NCBI RefSeq assembly: GCF_001039005.1
Contig: NZ_LDWR01000017.1
Location: 124,001-188,000, forward strand
Source: Burkholderia cepacia
Lineage (GTDB): Bacteria; Pseudomonadota; Gammaproteobacteria; Burkholderiales; Burkholderiaceae
Length of the DNA: 64,000 nt
Direction of reading: 5' to 3'
This document shows positions 46,281-55,302 of this stretch, piece by piece. Made by a program: the position numbers and the translations under genes. How positions within the stretch are numbered: position 1 is the stretch's first letter; the number at the start of each line of letters is the position of its first letter. The notes under the pieces are model-generated. The model had not been told where the DNA came from and ran no database searches. It saw nothing but the letters and a program-made list of their open reading frames with translations.

Positions 46281-47018
46281 TCACGCGTCGCGCCGCAGCG
46301 CGTGGAAACCGGTCGGCTCCCAGATCCGCTTCGCGATCAGCAAGCCCGTCCCGTGCTTCTGCCCGAGCGGCGCGGACGACGACTCCGCATGCAGCGCGGC
46401 CGCCTTGCTGCGCAGTCGGCGCAGTTCCAGCTCGAGTTCCGCAGCGGCGGCCTCGGTCAGCATCCCTTGCGAGAACGTCATCGTCTCGCCCGCGCCGTCG
46501 AAGCGGCTGTCGAGGAAATCGCCGAGCGCGTGCGCATGGAAATAACGGCGGATCGGCCCGCCTGGCAGCCAGTCGAAATCGCGCGCGACGCGTACGCGTA
46601 TCCGGTCTCCCGGCAGCAGCGCGACCACATTCATCCGGTCGAGCATCAGCAGGTATTTCACGCACTCGGCCTTCGTCACGCGATAGGCCGACACGATGTC
46701 CTGCACGGTCCAGTAGTTGATCGCGCACACGGCGACGAGCAGCAGTTTCTCGTCCGACACGAGCAGCGCCTCCTGCTGCTCGGTCAGCACGTGCAGCCTC
46801 GGCGCCGACGCAGACGCCTCCTGCGCGAGTTCGGCCAGCGTATAGCCGAGCAACTGCGCGATCTCCGCGACGCGGTCCAGCGTAAAGCGGCCGCTCGCGA
46901 ACAGCCGCTTCACGCTGGTCTCGGAAACGTCGAGCGCACGCGCAACGTCGCGGTAGGTCATTCCCTGCGCCTTCAACTGGCGCTTCAGCGTTTCGATGAG
47001 TTGGGCGGTTTCGGTCAT
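46281..47018 (-). CDS. XRE-family transcriptional regulator
   Basis: A 245-residue regulator with an N-terminal helix-turn-helix (LKAQGMTYRDVARALDVSETSVKRLFASGRFTLDRVAEIAQLLGYTLAEL) and a C-terminal region of about 170 residues without a recognised effector domain. ATCG-N5-CGAT lies seven bases before the start (47025-47037) and may be its own operator. The gene is divergent from the YebB-like gene and lies between pcaQ and pcaHG. Target unknown. Confidence 0.87.
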   Translation of the reverse strand: MTETAQLIETLKRQLKAQGMTYRDVARALDVSETSVKRLFASGRFTLDRVAEIAQLLGYTLAELAQEASASAPRLHVLTEQQEALLVSDEKLLLVAVCAINYWTVQDIVSAYRVTKAECVKYLLMLDRMNVVALLPGDRIRVRVARDFDWLPGGPIRRYFHAHALGDFLDSRFDGAGETMTFSQGMLTEAAAAELELELRRLRSKAAALHAESSSAPLGQKHGTGLLIAKRIWEPTGFHALRRDA

Positions 47019-47138
47019 TTTGGTATCGAAAAACGATGCTCGAGGTCAGATACTAGGCTACCTGAGCAGGCAAATGAACACTTTTGGGTACTTGTCTGCA
47101 TAATCCGCTCCGTCCTGTCACTCAACGACGGAGCCGAA

Positions 47139-47702
47139 ATGGCCACCCGAACCGAAACCGCCGCCTACGAACCGCAGCACACCGCACCGCGCGATGCACG
47201 CGATACGGATCGCACCATGCCGCTCGCCACCGTTCGCACGCTGGCCGCCGGCGCGCATGTCGGGGATCTCGTGTTCATCCGCGTACCGGCCGGTACGCCG
47301 CGCGATGCCGCAGGCGCGACGGGCGCGTGGACCAACCGCTTCGGGATCGTCGTCGATACGTCAGGCGACGAACCCGTGATCGCCGAGCCCGCGTTGGCGT
47401 GGACGAAACTCACGCCGCTGTCGCGCTTCGTCGCCCGTACCGACGGCGGACGCATCGCGCTGGCACGGCGCATCGCGGCATCGACCACCGACGCGCAGCG
47501 CCGGGCCCATGCGACGGCCGAACAGCGGATCGACGCGCTGCTCGGCAGCCGCTTCAACCTGCGGGCGCGGCGCGGGTTCTGCGCGCGGTACGTGAGCGAC
47601 GTGATCGGTGCCGACCGGGCCGCGACGCCGGCCGCCCTGCTGCGCAGCGGCATGCTGTCGCTCGAATTCGACGGGATCGTGTTCGATCCCGGCCACCCAT
47701 AA
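47139..47702 (+). CDS. YebB-like permuted papain-fold protein, catalytic His replaced
   Basis: A 187-residue protein resembling the YebB branch of permuted papain-fold hydrolases: AGAHVGDLVFIRVPAG, WTNRFGIVVDTSGDEPVIAEPALAWTKLTPLSRFVAR and RRGFCARYVSDVIG. YebB-type proteins have NHVGI where the catalytic His sits; here it reads NRFGI, so His is Arg (codon CGC). The Cys in GFCARYVSD is kept. It may therefore be inactive or use other chemistry. No signal peptide. GGAG precedes the start by five bases. Divergent to the XRE regulator. Confidence 0.68.
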   Translation: MATRTETAAYEPQHTAPRDARDTDRTMPLATVRTLAAGAHVGDLVFIRVPAGTPRDAAGATGAWTNRFGIVVDTSGDEPVIAEPALAWTKLTPLSRFVARTDGGRIALARRIAASTTDAQRRAHATAEQRIDALLGSRFNLRARRGFCARYVSDVIGADRAATPAALLRSGMLSLEFDGIVFDPGHP

Positions 47703-47824
47703 CGACGGGCACGCTCGGGGAGACCGCATAACAACAACAAGAACGAAAGACAAAAAAGCAGCGACGGGCTGGCTGGAGGGCCGTGCACGGGGTCGTCACC
47801 GACGACGCGAAGCCCGATCGCTTT

Positions 47825-47860
47825 TTCCGCCGGACAGAGCATCCTGTCCGGCGGAATTTT
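47825..47860 (+). terminator. Rho-independent terminator before pcaHG
   Basis: TTCCGCCGGACAG (47825-47837) and CTGTCCGGCGGAA (47844-47856) pair perfectly, followed by TTTT. It lies 120 bp after the YebB-like gene and 16 bp before PcaQ element copy B, so it insulates pcaHG from readthrough. Confidence 0.85.
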
Positions 47861-47875
47861 CATTGGTGCGTCATA

Positions 47876-47932
47876 CATAACGATCAGTTATGTGTCTCGC
47901 GAAAAAAGGTCATTTTGCATAACTTTCCGGAT
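47876..47932. promoter_or_regulatory. PcaQ operator-type element, copy B (before pcaH)
   Basis: The palindrome CATAAC-GATCA-GTTATG, 16 variable bases, then the 22 bases identical to copy A. It ends 51 bp before the pcaH start. This is the expected place for PcaQ-dependent activation, with the identical 22 bases probably covering the promoter region. Confidence 0.75.
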
Positions 47933-47983
47933 TGGCTACAGTCCTGCCATCCACTTCGCGAAATACCTATCAGGAGACGCCCG

Positions 47984-48691
47984 ATGGATTCCCCCACGAT
48001 CCTCACGCCGCGCGACTGGCCGTCGCATCCGGCCTATGTCCACCCCGAGTACCGTTCGTCCGTGAAGCGCGGCCCGACCCGCCCGCTGATCCCGCTGAAG
48101 GACAAGCTGCGCGACCAGTACGCGCCCGTCTACGGCGCCGAAGATCTCGGCGCGCTCGACCACGACCTGACGAAGAACGCCGTGAAGAACGGCGAGCCGC
48201 TCGGCGAACGCATGGTCGTCACGGGCCGCGTGCTCGACGAAGGCGGCAAGCCCGTGCGCAACACGCTCGTCGAGGTATGGCAGGCGAACGCGGCCGGCCG
48301 CTACGTGCACAAAGTCGACCAGCACGACGCGCCGCTCGACCCGAACTTCCTCGGCGCGGGGCGCTGCCTGACCGACGACGAAGGCCGCTACCGCTTCCTG
48401 ACGATCAAGCCCGGTGCGTATCCGTGGGGCAACCATCCGAACGCGTGGCGCCCGAATCACATCCACTTCTCGCTGTTCGGCGATTACTTCGGCTCGCGTC
48501 TCGTCACACAGATGTACCTCCCCGGCGACCCGCTGCTCGCGTACGACCCGATCTTTCAGGGCACGCCCGAGGCCGCGCGCGATCGCCTGATCTCGCGCTT
48601 CTCGATGGACATCACCGAAGAAGGCTATGCGCTCGGCTACGAATTCGACATCGTGCTGCGCGGCCGCGACGCTACCCCGATGGAGCGCTGA
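47984..48691 (+). CDS. pcaH: Protocatechuate 3,4-dioxygenase, beta subunit
   Basis: A 235-residue intradiol dioxygenase subunit with all four iron ligands: Tyr in WQANAAGRYVHK, Tyr in PGAYPWGNHPN, and two His in NHIHFS. It carries the non-haem Fe(III) of the alpha/beta enzyme and opens protocatechuate between the two hydroxyls to beta-carboxy-cis,cis-muconate. The pattern TQMYLPGDPLLAYDPIF is also typical. CAGGAGACGCCCG precedes ATG 47984. pcaG starts three bases after its stop. Confidence 0.97.
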   Translation: MDSPTILTPRDWPSHPAYVHPEYRSSVKRGPTRPLIPLKDKLRDQYAPVYGAEDLGALDHDLTKNAVKNGEPLGERMVVTGRVLDEGGKPVRNTLVEVWQANAAGRYVHKVDQHDAPLDPNFLGAGRCLTDDEGRYRFLTIKPGAYPWGNHPNAWRPNHIHFSLFGDYFGSRLVTQMYLPGDPLLAYDPIFQGTPEAARDRLISRFSMDITEEGYALGYEFDIVLRGRDATPMER

Positions 48692-48694
48692 ACC

Positions 48695-49288
48695 ATGACG
48701 ACGCTGAAGCAAACCCCTTCGCAGACGGTCGGCCCGTACTTCGCCTACGGCCTGTGCCCGCAGCAATACGACTACGACCTGAAGAGCCTGTTCACGCCGA
48801 CGATCGCCGCGACGCACGCCGACGGCGAGCATGTGCTACTGGTCGGGCAGGTGTTCGACGGCGACGGCAACGTCGTCGGCGACGCGGTGCTCGAATTCAC
48901 GCAGGTGGACAGCGCAGGCCGCTACCCGGCGTCGCGCGGCGACATCGCGAAATCCGGCTTCACGGGCTTCGCACGGGTCGGCACCGGCACCGATGCGCAG
49001 CAGCGCTTCGTCGTCGAGACGGTGAAGCCCGGCCGCATCACGGCCGACGATGCACCGCACATCAACGTAACCGTGATGATGCGCGGGATCCTCACCCATG
49101 CGTTCACGCGCGTGTACTTCGACGACGAAGCCGCGGCAAACGCGGTCGACCCCGTGCTGAACGCGGTGCCGGCCGAGCGCCGCGCGACGCTCGTCGCGAA
49201 ACGCGACGCGCAGCCGGGCCGCCCGACCGTCTACCGCTTCGACATCCGCATGCAGGGGCCGAACGAAACGGTGTTCTTCGACGTGTGA
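48695..49288 (+). CDS. pcaG: Protocatechuate 3,4-dioxygenase, alpha subunit
   Basis: A 197-residue subunit starting TLKQTPSQTVGPYFAYGL, the usual alpha-chain N-terminus (TPSQTVGPYFxxGL). It has the same beta-sandwich fold but the iron ligands are replaced or missing (APHINVTVMMRG in place of HIHF), as in known alpha subunits, which shape the active site. Directly after pcaH. A strong terminator follows. Confidence 0.96.
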   Translation: MTTLKQTPSQTVGPYFAYGLCPQQYDYDLKSLFTPTIAATHADGEHVLLVGQVFDGDGNVVGDAVLEFTQVDSAGRYPASRGDIAKSGFTGFARVGTGTDAQQRFVVETVKPGRITADDAPHINVTVMMRGILTHAFTRVYFDDEAAANAVDPVLNAVPAERRATLVAKRDAQPGRPTVYRFDIRMQGPNETVFFDV

Positions 49289-49758
49289 CGCACGCCGGCG
49301 CAAGCCGGTTTCGGATGCCGACGAACCGCCGCGTGGCGCGAACCCGACAGGGAGCGCGCCACGCGGCGTTTTTCATGCGCCGTTGGAATCTTTCGATGCT
49401 GCAGCGCATCGCGCCGACGCACGGTTGCCGATGTCCATTGGCCGGGACTTCTGCCCCCACATCGAACACGCGATTCAAACGCATGCTGCAAGAGCACATG
49501 AATCGTCGGAAAAGCACGATTACGTTTGCGCGTTATGCGGCGTATTCTTGGGTATCAAAGACGAGCCGACAGGATTAAATCGAAAAAGGCAACAATCCCA
49601 CAAGTCATGCGCGCACCGCCCACGCTGGCTGTTCGCGCATTTTTTCTGACCGAGTGCCTTTAAACGCGTCTGACCGAAATTGGCAGGCGCGTATTTTTTT
49701 GCCTTACCGCTACGACCGGCGAACGGGCATGACCCGCACCGGCGCCGATCTCTTTCGG
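49289..49758. other. Gap between pcaG and the AraC regulator
   Basis: 470 bases. The first 85 hold the pcaHG terminator. The rest is unusually AT-rich for this genome from about 49500 to 49700 but shows no gene, repeat or hairpin that I can support. Confidence 0.5.
49327..49373 (+). terminator. Rho-independent terminator after pcaHG
   Basis: CGCCGCGTGGCGCG (49327-49340) and CGCGCCACGCGGCG (49355-49368) form a perfect 14-bp stem followed by five T, 39 bases after the pcaG stop. Confidence 0.9.
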
Positions 49759-50538
49759 TCAGCGGCGAATCTCCAGATACCGGCTCGGCGTGTCGCCCAG
49801 AATGCGGCGAAACGCCGACGTAAACGCGCTGGCGCTCGCGTAGCCGAGATCGAGCGCGACGCACGTCACCGGCTGCCCGTCGCTCAGGCGGGCAATCGCC
49901 GCGAGCATGCATACCTGCTGACGCCATGCCGCGAAACTCACGCCCGTCTGCGCGCGGAACTGCCGCGTGAACGTACGGCGGCTCACGCCCGCATCGGCGG
50001 CCACCTGGTCGAGATCGGCCGCGATCGACGGCGATGCGAACAGGTGCCGGCATACCTTCGCCAGCCGTGCATCGGCCGGCAGCGGCGCATGCAGCGACAG
50101 GCGCGGCATCGTCGCGATTTCCGCGACCAGCAGCGCCATCAGCTTGCCCGCGCGCCCGTCGACGTCGTACAGGGCAGGCAGGTCGATCGCGTCGTCGATC
50201 AGGTGCCGCAGCAGCGGGGACACGCCATACACGCCGCACTGCTCGGGCAGGCCCGCCGCCTGCGCGGCGTCGCCCGTTACGAACGTGTTGAGCATCGTGA
50301 CCGGCCCGGTCATCGTCATCTCGTGCCGTACGCCGGCCGGCACCCAGCACGCACGCTGCGGCGGCACCAGCCAGCGCCCGTGCGGCGTCGACACGCTGAT
50401 CGTGCCGCGCGACGCGAACGCGAATTGCCCGCGCCCGTGCGCGTGGTCCGGAAACGTCGTGCCCGCCGCATAGTCGTTGGCGGTCACGACCACGCTCCGG
50501 GGAATGTGTTCGTACGGATCTAACAGCGAATTTCTCAC
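49759..50538 (-). CDS. AraC-family transcriptional regulator
   Basis: A protein of about 259 residues with an N-terminal cupin-like sensor (TTFPDHAHGRGQFAFASRGTISVSTPHGRWLVPPQRACWVPAGVRHEM) and a C-terminal pair of helix-turn-helix units (IAADLDQVAADAGVSRRTFTRQFRAQTGVSFAAWRQQ and VTCVALDLGYASASAFTSAFRRILGDTPSRYL). The frame is open further up to 50682, over the divergent gene's promoter; GTG 50538 gives normal family length and is a guess. It is divergent from the alpha/beta hydrolase gene, its probable target. Confidence 0.82.
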   Translation of the reverse strand: MRNSLLDPYEHIPRSVVVTANDYAAGTTFPDHAHGRGQFAFASRGTISVSTPHGRWLVPPQRACWVPAGVRHEMTMTGPVTMLNTFVTGDAAQAAGLPEQCGVYGVSPLLRHLIDDAIDLPALYDVDGRAGKLMALLVAEIATMPRLSLHAPLPADARLAKVCRHLFASPSIAADLDQVAADAGVSRRTFTRQFRAQTGVSFAAWRQQVCMLAAIARLSDGQPVTCVALDLGYASASAFTSAFRRILGDTPSRYLEIRR

Positions 50539-50680
50539 GGCCCGAATTCCATCATCAATGACCCGATATCGAAGGCGGGTCTCCTTCGATCGATCTACGA
50601 TCCGCTCCACCCTTGCGCGACCTGACGGCCGCAGGACCCGTCGGCCTGAACGGCCGGATTTCAACACCATCGGAGCGGAC

Positions 50681-51460
50681 ATGCCGAATACGTTTCATCG
50701 CGTGGGGGACGGCCCCCACCCTGTTCTCGTGCTGCACGGCTGGTTCGGCGACGCGCACGCATTCGAACCCATCGAAGCGTGGCTGTCACGCGAGCACTTC
50801 AGCTATGTATTCATGGACTTCCGCGGCTACGGCCGCATGCGCGACGCACGCGGCGACTACACGATCGACGAGATCGCTGCCGACACGCTCGCGCTCGCCG
50901 ACACGCTCGGCTTTCCGACCTTCAGCCTCGTCGGCCATTCGATGGGCGGCATGGCGATCGAGAAAATCGCCGCCGTCGCACCCGAACGCGTACGCGCGCT
51001 GGTGCCGATCGCCCCCGTGCCGTGCGGCGGCCTGCCGTTCGATGCCGAGCGGCGCGCGCTATTCGAGCGCGCCGCCGACCATGTCGCCGATCGCAGGACC
51101 ATCATCGATCGCAGCACCGGCAGCCGGCTGCCCGCCGCCTGGGTCGAGTGGAAAGCCGCGTATTCGGCCGCCCATTCGTCGCCACAGGCATTCGGCGCGT
51201 ACTTCCGCGCGTGGGCCGATACGGATTTCAGCGACGAGATTACGGGCGTGCATCCGGTGAAAGTGCTGATCGGCGAGCACGATCAGGCATTCGATGCGGC
51301 GCTGATGGCGCGCACCTACCTGCGGCGCTACCCGCGCGCCAGCGTCGACGTGCTGCGCAATGCGGGCCACTATCCGATCAACGAGACGCCGCTCGCGCTG
51401 GTCGCGGCGATGGAGGCGTTCCTGCTCGCCTCGACAGCTCATCCCGCCTTCAGCGGCTGA
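50681..51460 (+). CDS. Alpha/beta hydrolase
   Basis: A 259-residue alpha/beta hydrolase. The oxyanion segment is LVLHGWFGDAHAFEP, the nucleophile Ser is in LVGHSMGGMAIE and the His in NAGHYPINETP; the Asp is in VLIGEHDQAFD. The MDFRGYGRMRD segment is typical of small esterases/lactonases of this family. GGAGCGGAC precedes ATG 50681. Substrate unknown. It is divergent from the AraC gene. Confidence 0.88.
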   Translation: MPNTFHRVGDGPHPVLVLHGWFGDAHAFEPIEAWLSREHFSYVFMDFRGYGRMRDARGDYTIDEIAADTLALADTLGFPTFSLVGHSMGGMAIEKIAAVAPERVRALVPIAPVPCGGLPFDAERRALFERAADHVADRRTIIDRSTGSRLPAAWVEWKAAYSAAHSSPQAFGAYFRAWADTDFSDEITGVHPVKVLIGEHDQAFDAALMARTYLRRYPRASVDVLRNAGHYPINETPLALVAAMEAFLLASTAHPAFSG

Positions 51461-51495
51461 CACGCCGCGCGCAAGCGGCCTCGTTGCGGCACGCA

Positions 51496-52323
51496 TCACC
51501 GCAGCATGAACGACATCGCCGACAGGCTGTTCAGCGTGCGCACCACGTGCTCGACCGAAGGCCCGTCGAAACGCAGCGTCACCGCGTCGACACGCTCGAG
51601 CGACGGCAGCACGCAGAACAGGTCGGCCAGCGCGGCCGTCTGCACGCGCAGCGTGCACGCAGCCGGCGCGGGCCGATGCGCGCCCGAGCGGCGACCGGAC
51701 GACAGCGCCTGCACAACCGTTTCGCGCGCGGCGGTTGCGATGCGGGCACACGACGCGGCGGGCGTGAGCGTATCGCCGCTCGATGCGCCGCCGGCCGTCT
51801 TGACCGTCTCGAAACGCGCCTCCGGAAACAGCGGCTGCGTTTCCTCCGCGAACACGTCGTCGCCCGTCGCCAGCGCGACGTGCGCGCCATATTCACGCGC
51901 CAGCGCGCCGTACAGCCCGGCTTCGCCGAGCTCGACGCCGTTCAGCCACACCTGCGTGAACGCAAAGCTGTTGATCGTATGCGCGAGCACGCCGCGCGTC
52001 TGCGACTTCGCGTGATAGCCGATCATGAACACGAGGTCGGGCTGCTGTTCGAGGCCCGCCATCATCCCGAGCGTGCGCGGCTTGCCGAGCACGACGCGCG
52101 TGCGCGCATCGAGCCCGTCGGGCAGCAGGTTGCGATAGCCGCCATGCGAATCGTTGATCCAGACGGCCTGCGCGCCGCCCGCGAACGCGCCTTCGATCGC
52201 CGCGTTCGCTTCCGCGGTCATCCAGCGGCGCGCGCGCTCGTATTCCGGATTGCCGGCGCGCGTCTGCTCGGTGGCGAACACGCCGGCGACGCCTTCGATG
52301 TCGGTCGAAATCAGGATCTTCAT
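51496..52323 (-). CDS. M55-family D-aminopeptidase (DppA-type)
   Basis: A 275-residue zinc peptidase. The N-terminal KILISTDIEGVAGV holds the metal-binding Asp/Glu pair; NDSHGGYRNLLPD and MIGYHAKSQTRGVLAHT supply the His ligands, and GEAGLYGALAREYG is a conserved Glu segment. The M55 family splits D-Ala-type dipeptides and amides. The start overlaps the stop of the P1 peptidase gene by four bases (ATGA). It is the last gene of the peptide-uptake operon and would degrade imported D-amino-acid peptides. Confidence 0.93.
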   Translation of the reverse strand: MKILISTDIEGVAGVFATEQTRAGNPEYERARRWMTAEANAAIEGAFAGGAQAVWINDSHGGYRNLLPDGLDARTRVVLGKPRTLGMMAGLEQQPDLVFMIGYHAKSQTRGVLAHTINSFAFTQVWLNGVELGEAGLYGALAREYGAHVALATGDDVFAEETQPLFPEARFETVKTAGGASSGDTLTPAASCARIATAARETVVQALSSGRRSGAHRPAPAACTLRVQTAALADLFCVLPSLERVDAVTLRFDGPSVEHVVRTLNSLSAMSFMLR

Positions 52324-53414
52324 GAATAGTTGGGACGGTGTGCGTTGAGCAGATGGTCGAGATCGGGCACCGCGTCGCGCAGCGATTGCCGCACGTGGCC
52401 GTCGCGGCCGGTCACGGTAACGGCCTGCAGCAGCGCGTCGACGATGGCGCGCTCAACACTGTCGGCCGCTGCCGCGAACAGCGGATCGAGCATTGAATCG
52501 GCTAGCAGCGCCGGAAGCGAAACGTAACGGGCGTCGTGCACGATCGTGCCGGCGGTCGAGAACGCCAGCGCGATGTCACCGCTGCCGTGCCCGTAGACGG
52601 ACCCGGTGCGCGCCAGCCCCGCTGCCGCGCGTCGCGCGAGCCGCGACAATTGCCGCGCGTCGAGCGGTGCGTCGGTCGCGAGCACCATGATGATCGAGCC
52701 CTGCTCGGGCGGCGGCGCCGCAACCGCGGCAGCGGCACGTGCAGCGCGCGCGGCGGCGATGCGCCCGACCGGCACGCCGTCGAGCGTCAGCATCGGCAGC
52801 CGGCCGAAATTCGCGAGCACGAGCGCGCCGACCGTATACATGTGGCCGGCCGCCACGGCAACCCGCGACGCCGAACCGATCCCGCCCTTCAGGTCGAAAC
52901 ACGACATCCCGCGCCCGGCGCCCACCGCACCGCGTGCGACGTCGCGCGACGCCGCACGGCATGCGTCGTCATAATGCGCGGCCGTCACCGCGAATGCCTG
53001 GATGTCGTTCAGGTAACCGTCGTTGCACTCGAACACGAGCGGATTGACGGTCGGCCAGTCACGGCCGATCTGCGAATTCGCGGCGACGGCCGCGCGTATC
53101 TGCGCCTGGGCAACCGCACCAACCGCGAACGTGTTGGTCAGTGCGATCGGCGTCTCGAGCGTGCCGAGCTCGTCGACCTGCACGAGCCCGACGCTCTTGC
53201 CGAAACCGTTGATCACGGCCGCGCCGGCCGGCACCTTGCTGCGGTACACGTCGCCCGGATGCGGCTTCACGACCGTGACGCCGGTCTGGACCGGACCGTC
53301 GGCGAGCGTGCAATGGCCGACCGTCACACCCGGCACGTCGGCGATCGTGTCATGCGCGCCGGTCGGCAGCACGCCGCCGCGCAACGCGCCGTCGAATCTG
53401 CTGCCTGTCGCCAT
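52320..53414 (-). CDS. P1-family (DmpA-type) aminopeptidase
   Basis: A 364-residue N-terminal-nucleophile hydrolase. IADVPGVTVGHCTL and NGFGKSVGLVQVDELGTLETPIALTNTFAVG open the alpha chain; the self-cleavage site is before Ser in EQGSIIMVLATDAPL, after which Ser is the nucleophile. DmpA-type enzymes release N-terminal L- or D-residues or beta-amino acids from peptides. The start at 53414 overlaps the GsiD stop (TGATG), so it is coupled to the transporter. Confidence 0.92.
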   Translation of the reverse strand: MATGSRFDGALRGGVLPTGAHDTIADVPGVTVGHCTLADGPVQTGVTVVKPHPGDVYRSKVPAGAAVINGFGKSVGLVQVDELGTLETPIALTNTFAVGAVAQAQIRAAVAANSQIGRDWPTVNPLVFECNDGYLNDIQAFAVTAAHYDDACRAASRDVARGAVGAGRGMSCFDLKGGIGSASRVAVAAGHMYTVGALVLANFGRLPMLTLDGVPVGRIAAARAARAAAAVAAPPPEQGSIIMVLATDAPLDARQLSRLARRAAAGLARTGSVYGHGSGDIALAFSTAGTIVHDARYVSLPALLADSMLDPLFAAAADSVERAIVDALLQAVTVTGRDGHVRQSLRDAVPDLDHLLNAHRPNYS

Positions 53415-54307
53415 CAACGGCGCTCCAGCTTCGGATCGAGCGCGTCGCGCAGCCCGTCGCCGAGCAGGTTGAACGCGAGCACGGTCAGGAAGATCGCGAC
53501 GCTCGGGAAGATCGCGATATGCGGCGCCGTCACCATGTCGGCGCGCGCCTCGTTGAGCATCGCGCCCCACTCCGGCGTCGGCGGCTGCGCGCCGAGCCCG
53601 AGGAACGACAGGCTCGCGGCCGTGATGATCGACGTGCCGATCCGCATCGTGAAGTAGACGACGACCGACGACACGGTGCCCGGCAGGATGTGCCGCATGA
53701 TGATCGTCCAGTCCGACGCGCCGATGCTGCGCGCGGCCTCGACATAGGTCATGTGCTTGAGCATCAGCGTGTTGCCGCGCACGAGCCGCGCGAACGCCGG
53801 GATGCTGAAGATCGCAACCGCGCAGATCACGTTGACCATCCCGTTGCCGAGGATCGCCACCACGCCGATCGCGAGCAGGATGCCCGGGAACGCGAACAGC
53901 ACGTCGGCGACGCGCATCGTGATGCGGTCCCACCAGCCTTCGTAGTAGCCGGCGAGCAGTCCGAAGAACGTGCCGATCAGCGCGCCGAGCGCGACCGAGA
54001 AAAAGCCGGCCGCGAGCGAGATGCGCGTGCCGGCGATGATCCGGCTGAAGATGTCGCGGCCGAGCGAATCGACGCCGAACCAGTGCACGGCCGACGGCCC
54101 CGCGTTCAGCGCGTCGTAGTCGAAATAGTTCTCCGGATCGAACGGCGCGATGTGCGGGCCGACGAAGGCCAGCACGACGAGCGCCAGCACGAAGCCGCCC
54201 GCGACGAGCGCGACAGTCTGCTTGCGGAACTTGCGCCAGAATTCGCGCCACGGCGTGCGGATCTCGGTCGCGGCGGCCGGCGCCGCGGTCTGGACAGTCG
54301 CGTTCAT
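53414..54307 (-). CDS. gsiD: Peptide ABC transporter permease (GsiD/DppC type)
   Basis: A 297-residue inner-membrane permease with six hydrophobic segments, an N-terminal OppC-type segment ([25 protein letters not shown]) and the EAA loop [22 protein letters not shown]. It forms the translocation pore with the GsiC-type permease encoded seven bases upstream. Operon context with an isoaspartyl peptidase and a fused ATPase matches the glutathione importer gsiABCD of enterics. Confidence 0.92.
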   Translation of the reverse strand: MNATVQTAAPAAATEIRTPWREFWRKFRKQTVALVAGGFVLALVVLAFVGPHIAPFDPENYFDYDALNAGPSAVHWFGVDSLGRDIFSRIIAGTRISLAAGFFSVALGALIGTFFGLLAGYYEGWWDRITMRVADVLFAFPGILLAIGVVAILGNGMVNVICAVAIFSIPAFARLVRGNTLMLKHMTYVEAARSIGASDWTIIMRHILPGTVSSVVVYFTMRIGTSIITAASLSFLGLGAQPPTPEWGAMLNEARADMVTAPHIAIFPSVAIFLTVLAFNLLGDGLRDALDPKLERR

Positions 54308-54314
54308 GCGCGCC

Positions 54315-55235
54315 TCACTTGAACCGGATGGTCGGGTTGATGACCGCGTACAGCACGTCGACGGTCAGGTTGATCAGGATGAATTCGAGCGAGAACAGCA
54401 ACACGATCGCCTGGATCACGGGGTAGTCGCGCATCGTCACCGCATCGACCAGCAGGCGCCCGAGGCCCGGCCAGTTGAACACGACCTCGACGACGATCGA
54501 GCCGCCGAGCAGGAACCCGAACTGCAGCCCCATCATCGTGACGACCGGAATCATCGCGTTGCGCAGGCAGTGCTTGAGCACGACCATCGGCTCGTGCACG
54601 CCCTTCGCACGCGCGGTGCGCACGAAATCCTCGTTCAGCACCTCGACGAACGACGCACGCGTGAAGCGCGCCATCACGGCCGCGACCGCGGCGCCGAGCG
54701 TCAGCGACGGCAGCACGTAGCTCCGCCACGAGCCGTCCGGCACGACCGGCAGCCAGCCGAGCTTCACCGAGAAGATCTCCATCAGCAGCATGCCGAGCGC
54801 GAACGCGGGAAACGAGATGCCCGACACCGCGATCGTCATCCCGAGGCGGTCGGGCCAGCGATTGCGCCACACCGCCGACGCGATCCCGATCGCCATGCCG
54901 AACAGCGTCGCCCACACCATGCTGACGAGCGTCAGCAGCAGCGTCGGCATGAAGCGCTCGCCGATCTCGGTCGAGACCGGCCGCTTGCTGCGCGTCGACA
55001 TGCCGAAATCGCCGTGCGCGATCTTCACGAAGAAGTTCGCGAACTGGGTCGGCATCGGTTTGTCGAGGCCGAGATCCGCGCGCACGAGCGCGACCGTTGC
55101 ATCGTCGGCCTCGGGCCCGGCCGCGAGCCGCGCCGGGTCGCCCGGCAGCAGGTGCACGAACAGGAACACCAGCACCGCGACGATCGCGAGCGTGGGCAGC
55201 AGGCCGAACAGGCGTTTGACGAGAAAATTCAGCAT
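54315..55235 (-). CDS. gsiC: Peptide ABC transporter permease (GsiC/DppB type)
   Basis: A 306-residue permease starting [37 protein letters not shown], the DppB N-terminus, with six hydrophobic segments and the EAA loop [28 protein letters not shown]. Partner of the GsiD-type permease. Follows the binding protein gene by 67 bases. Confidence 0.92.
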   Translation of the reverse strand: MLNFLVKRLFGLLPTLAIVAVLVFLFVHLLPGDPARLAAGPEADDATVALVRADLGLDKPMPTQFANFFVKIAHGDFGMSTRSKRPVSTEIGERFMPTLLLTLVSMVWATLFGMAIGIASAVWRNRWPDRLGMTIAVSGISFPAFALGMLLMEIFSVKLGWLPVVPDGSWRSYVLPSLTLGAAVAAVMARFTRASFVEVLNEDFVRTARAKGVHEPMVVLKHCLRNAMIPVVTMMGLQFGFLLGGSIVVEVVFNWPGLGRLLVDAVTMRDYPVIQAIVLLFSLEFILINLTVDVLYAVINPTIRFK

Positions 55236-55302
55236 GGGGCACCGATCGAATCAGCGCGCCGGCAGCTTGCGCCGCCGGCGCCGCGTGGCGGGCAAACCGC
55301 CG

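Noticed and set aside
49327..49373. Possible REP-like repeat after pcaG
   Set aside because: A perfect stem with T run fits an ordinary terminator; no second copy seen in the window.
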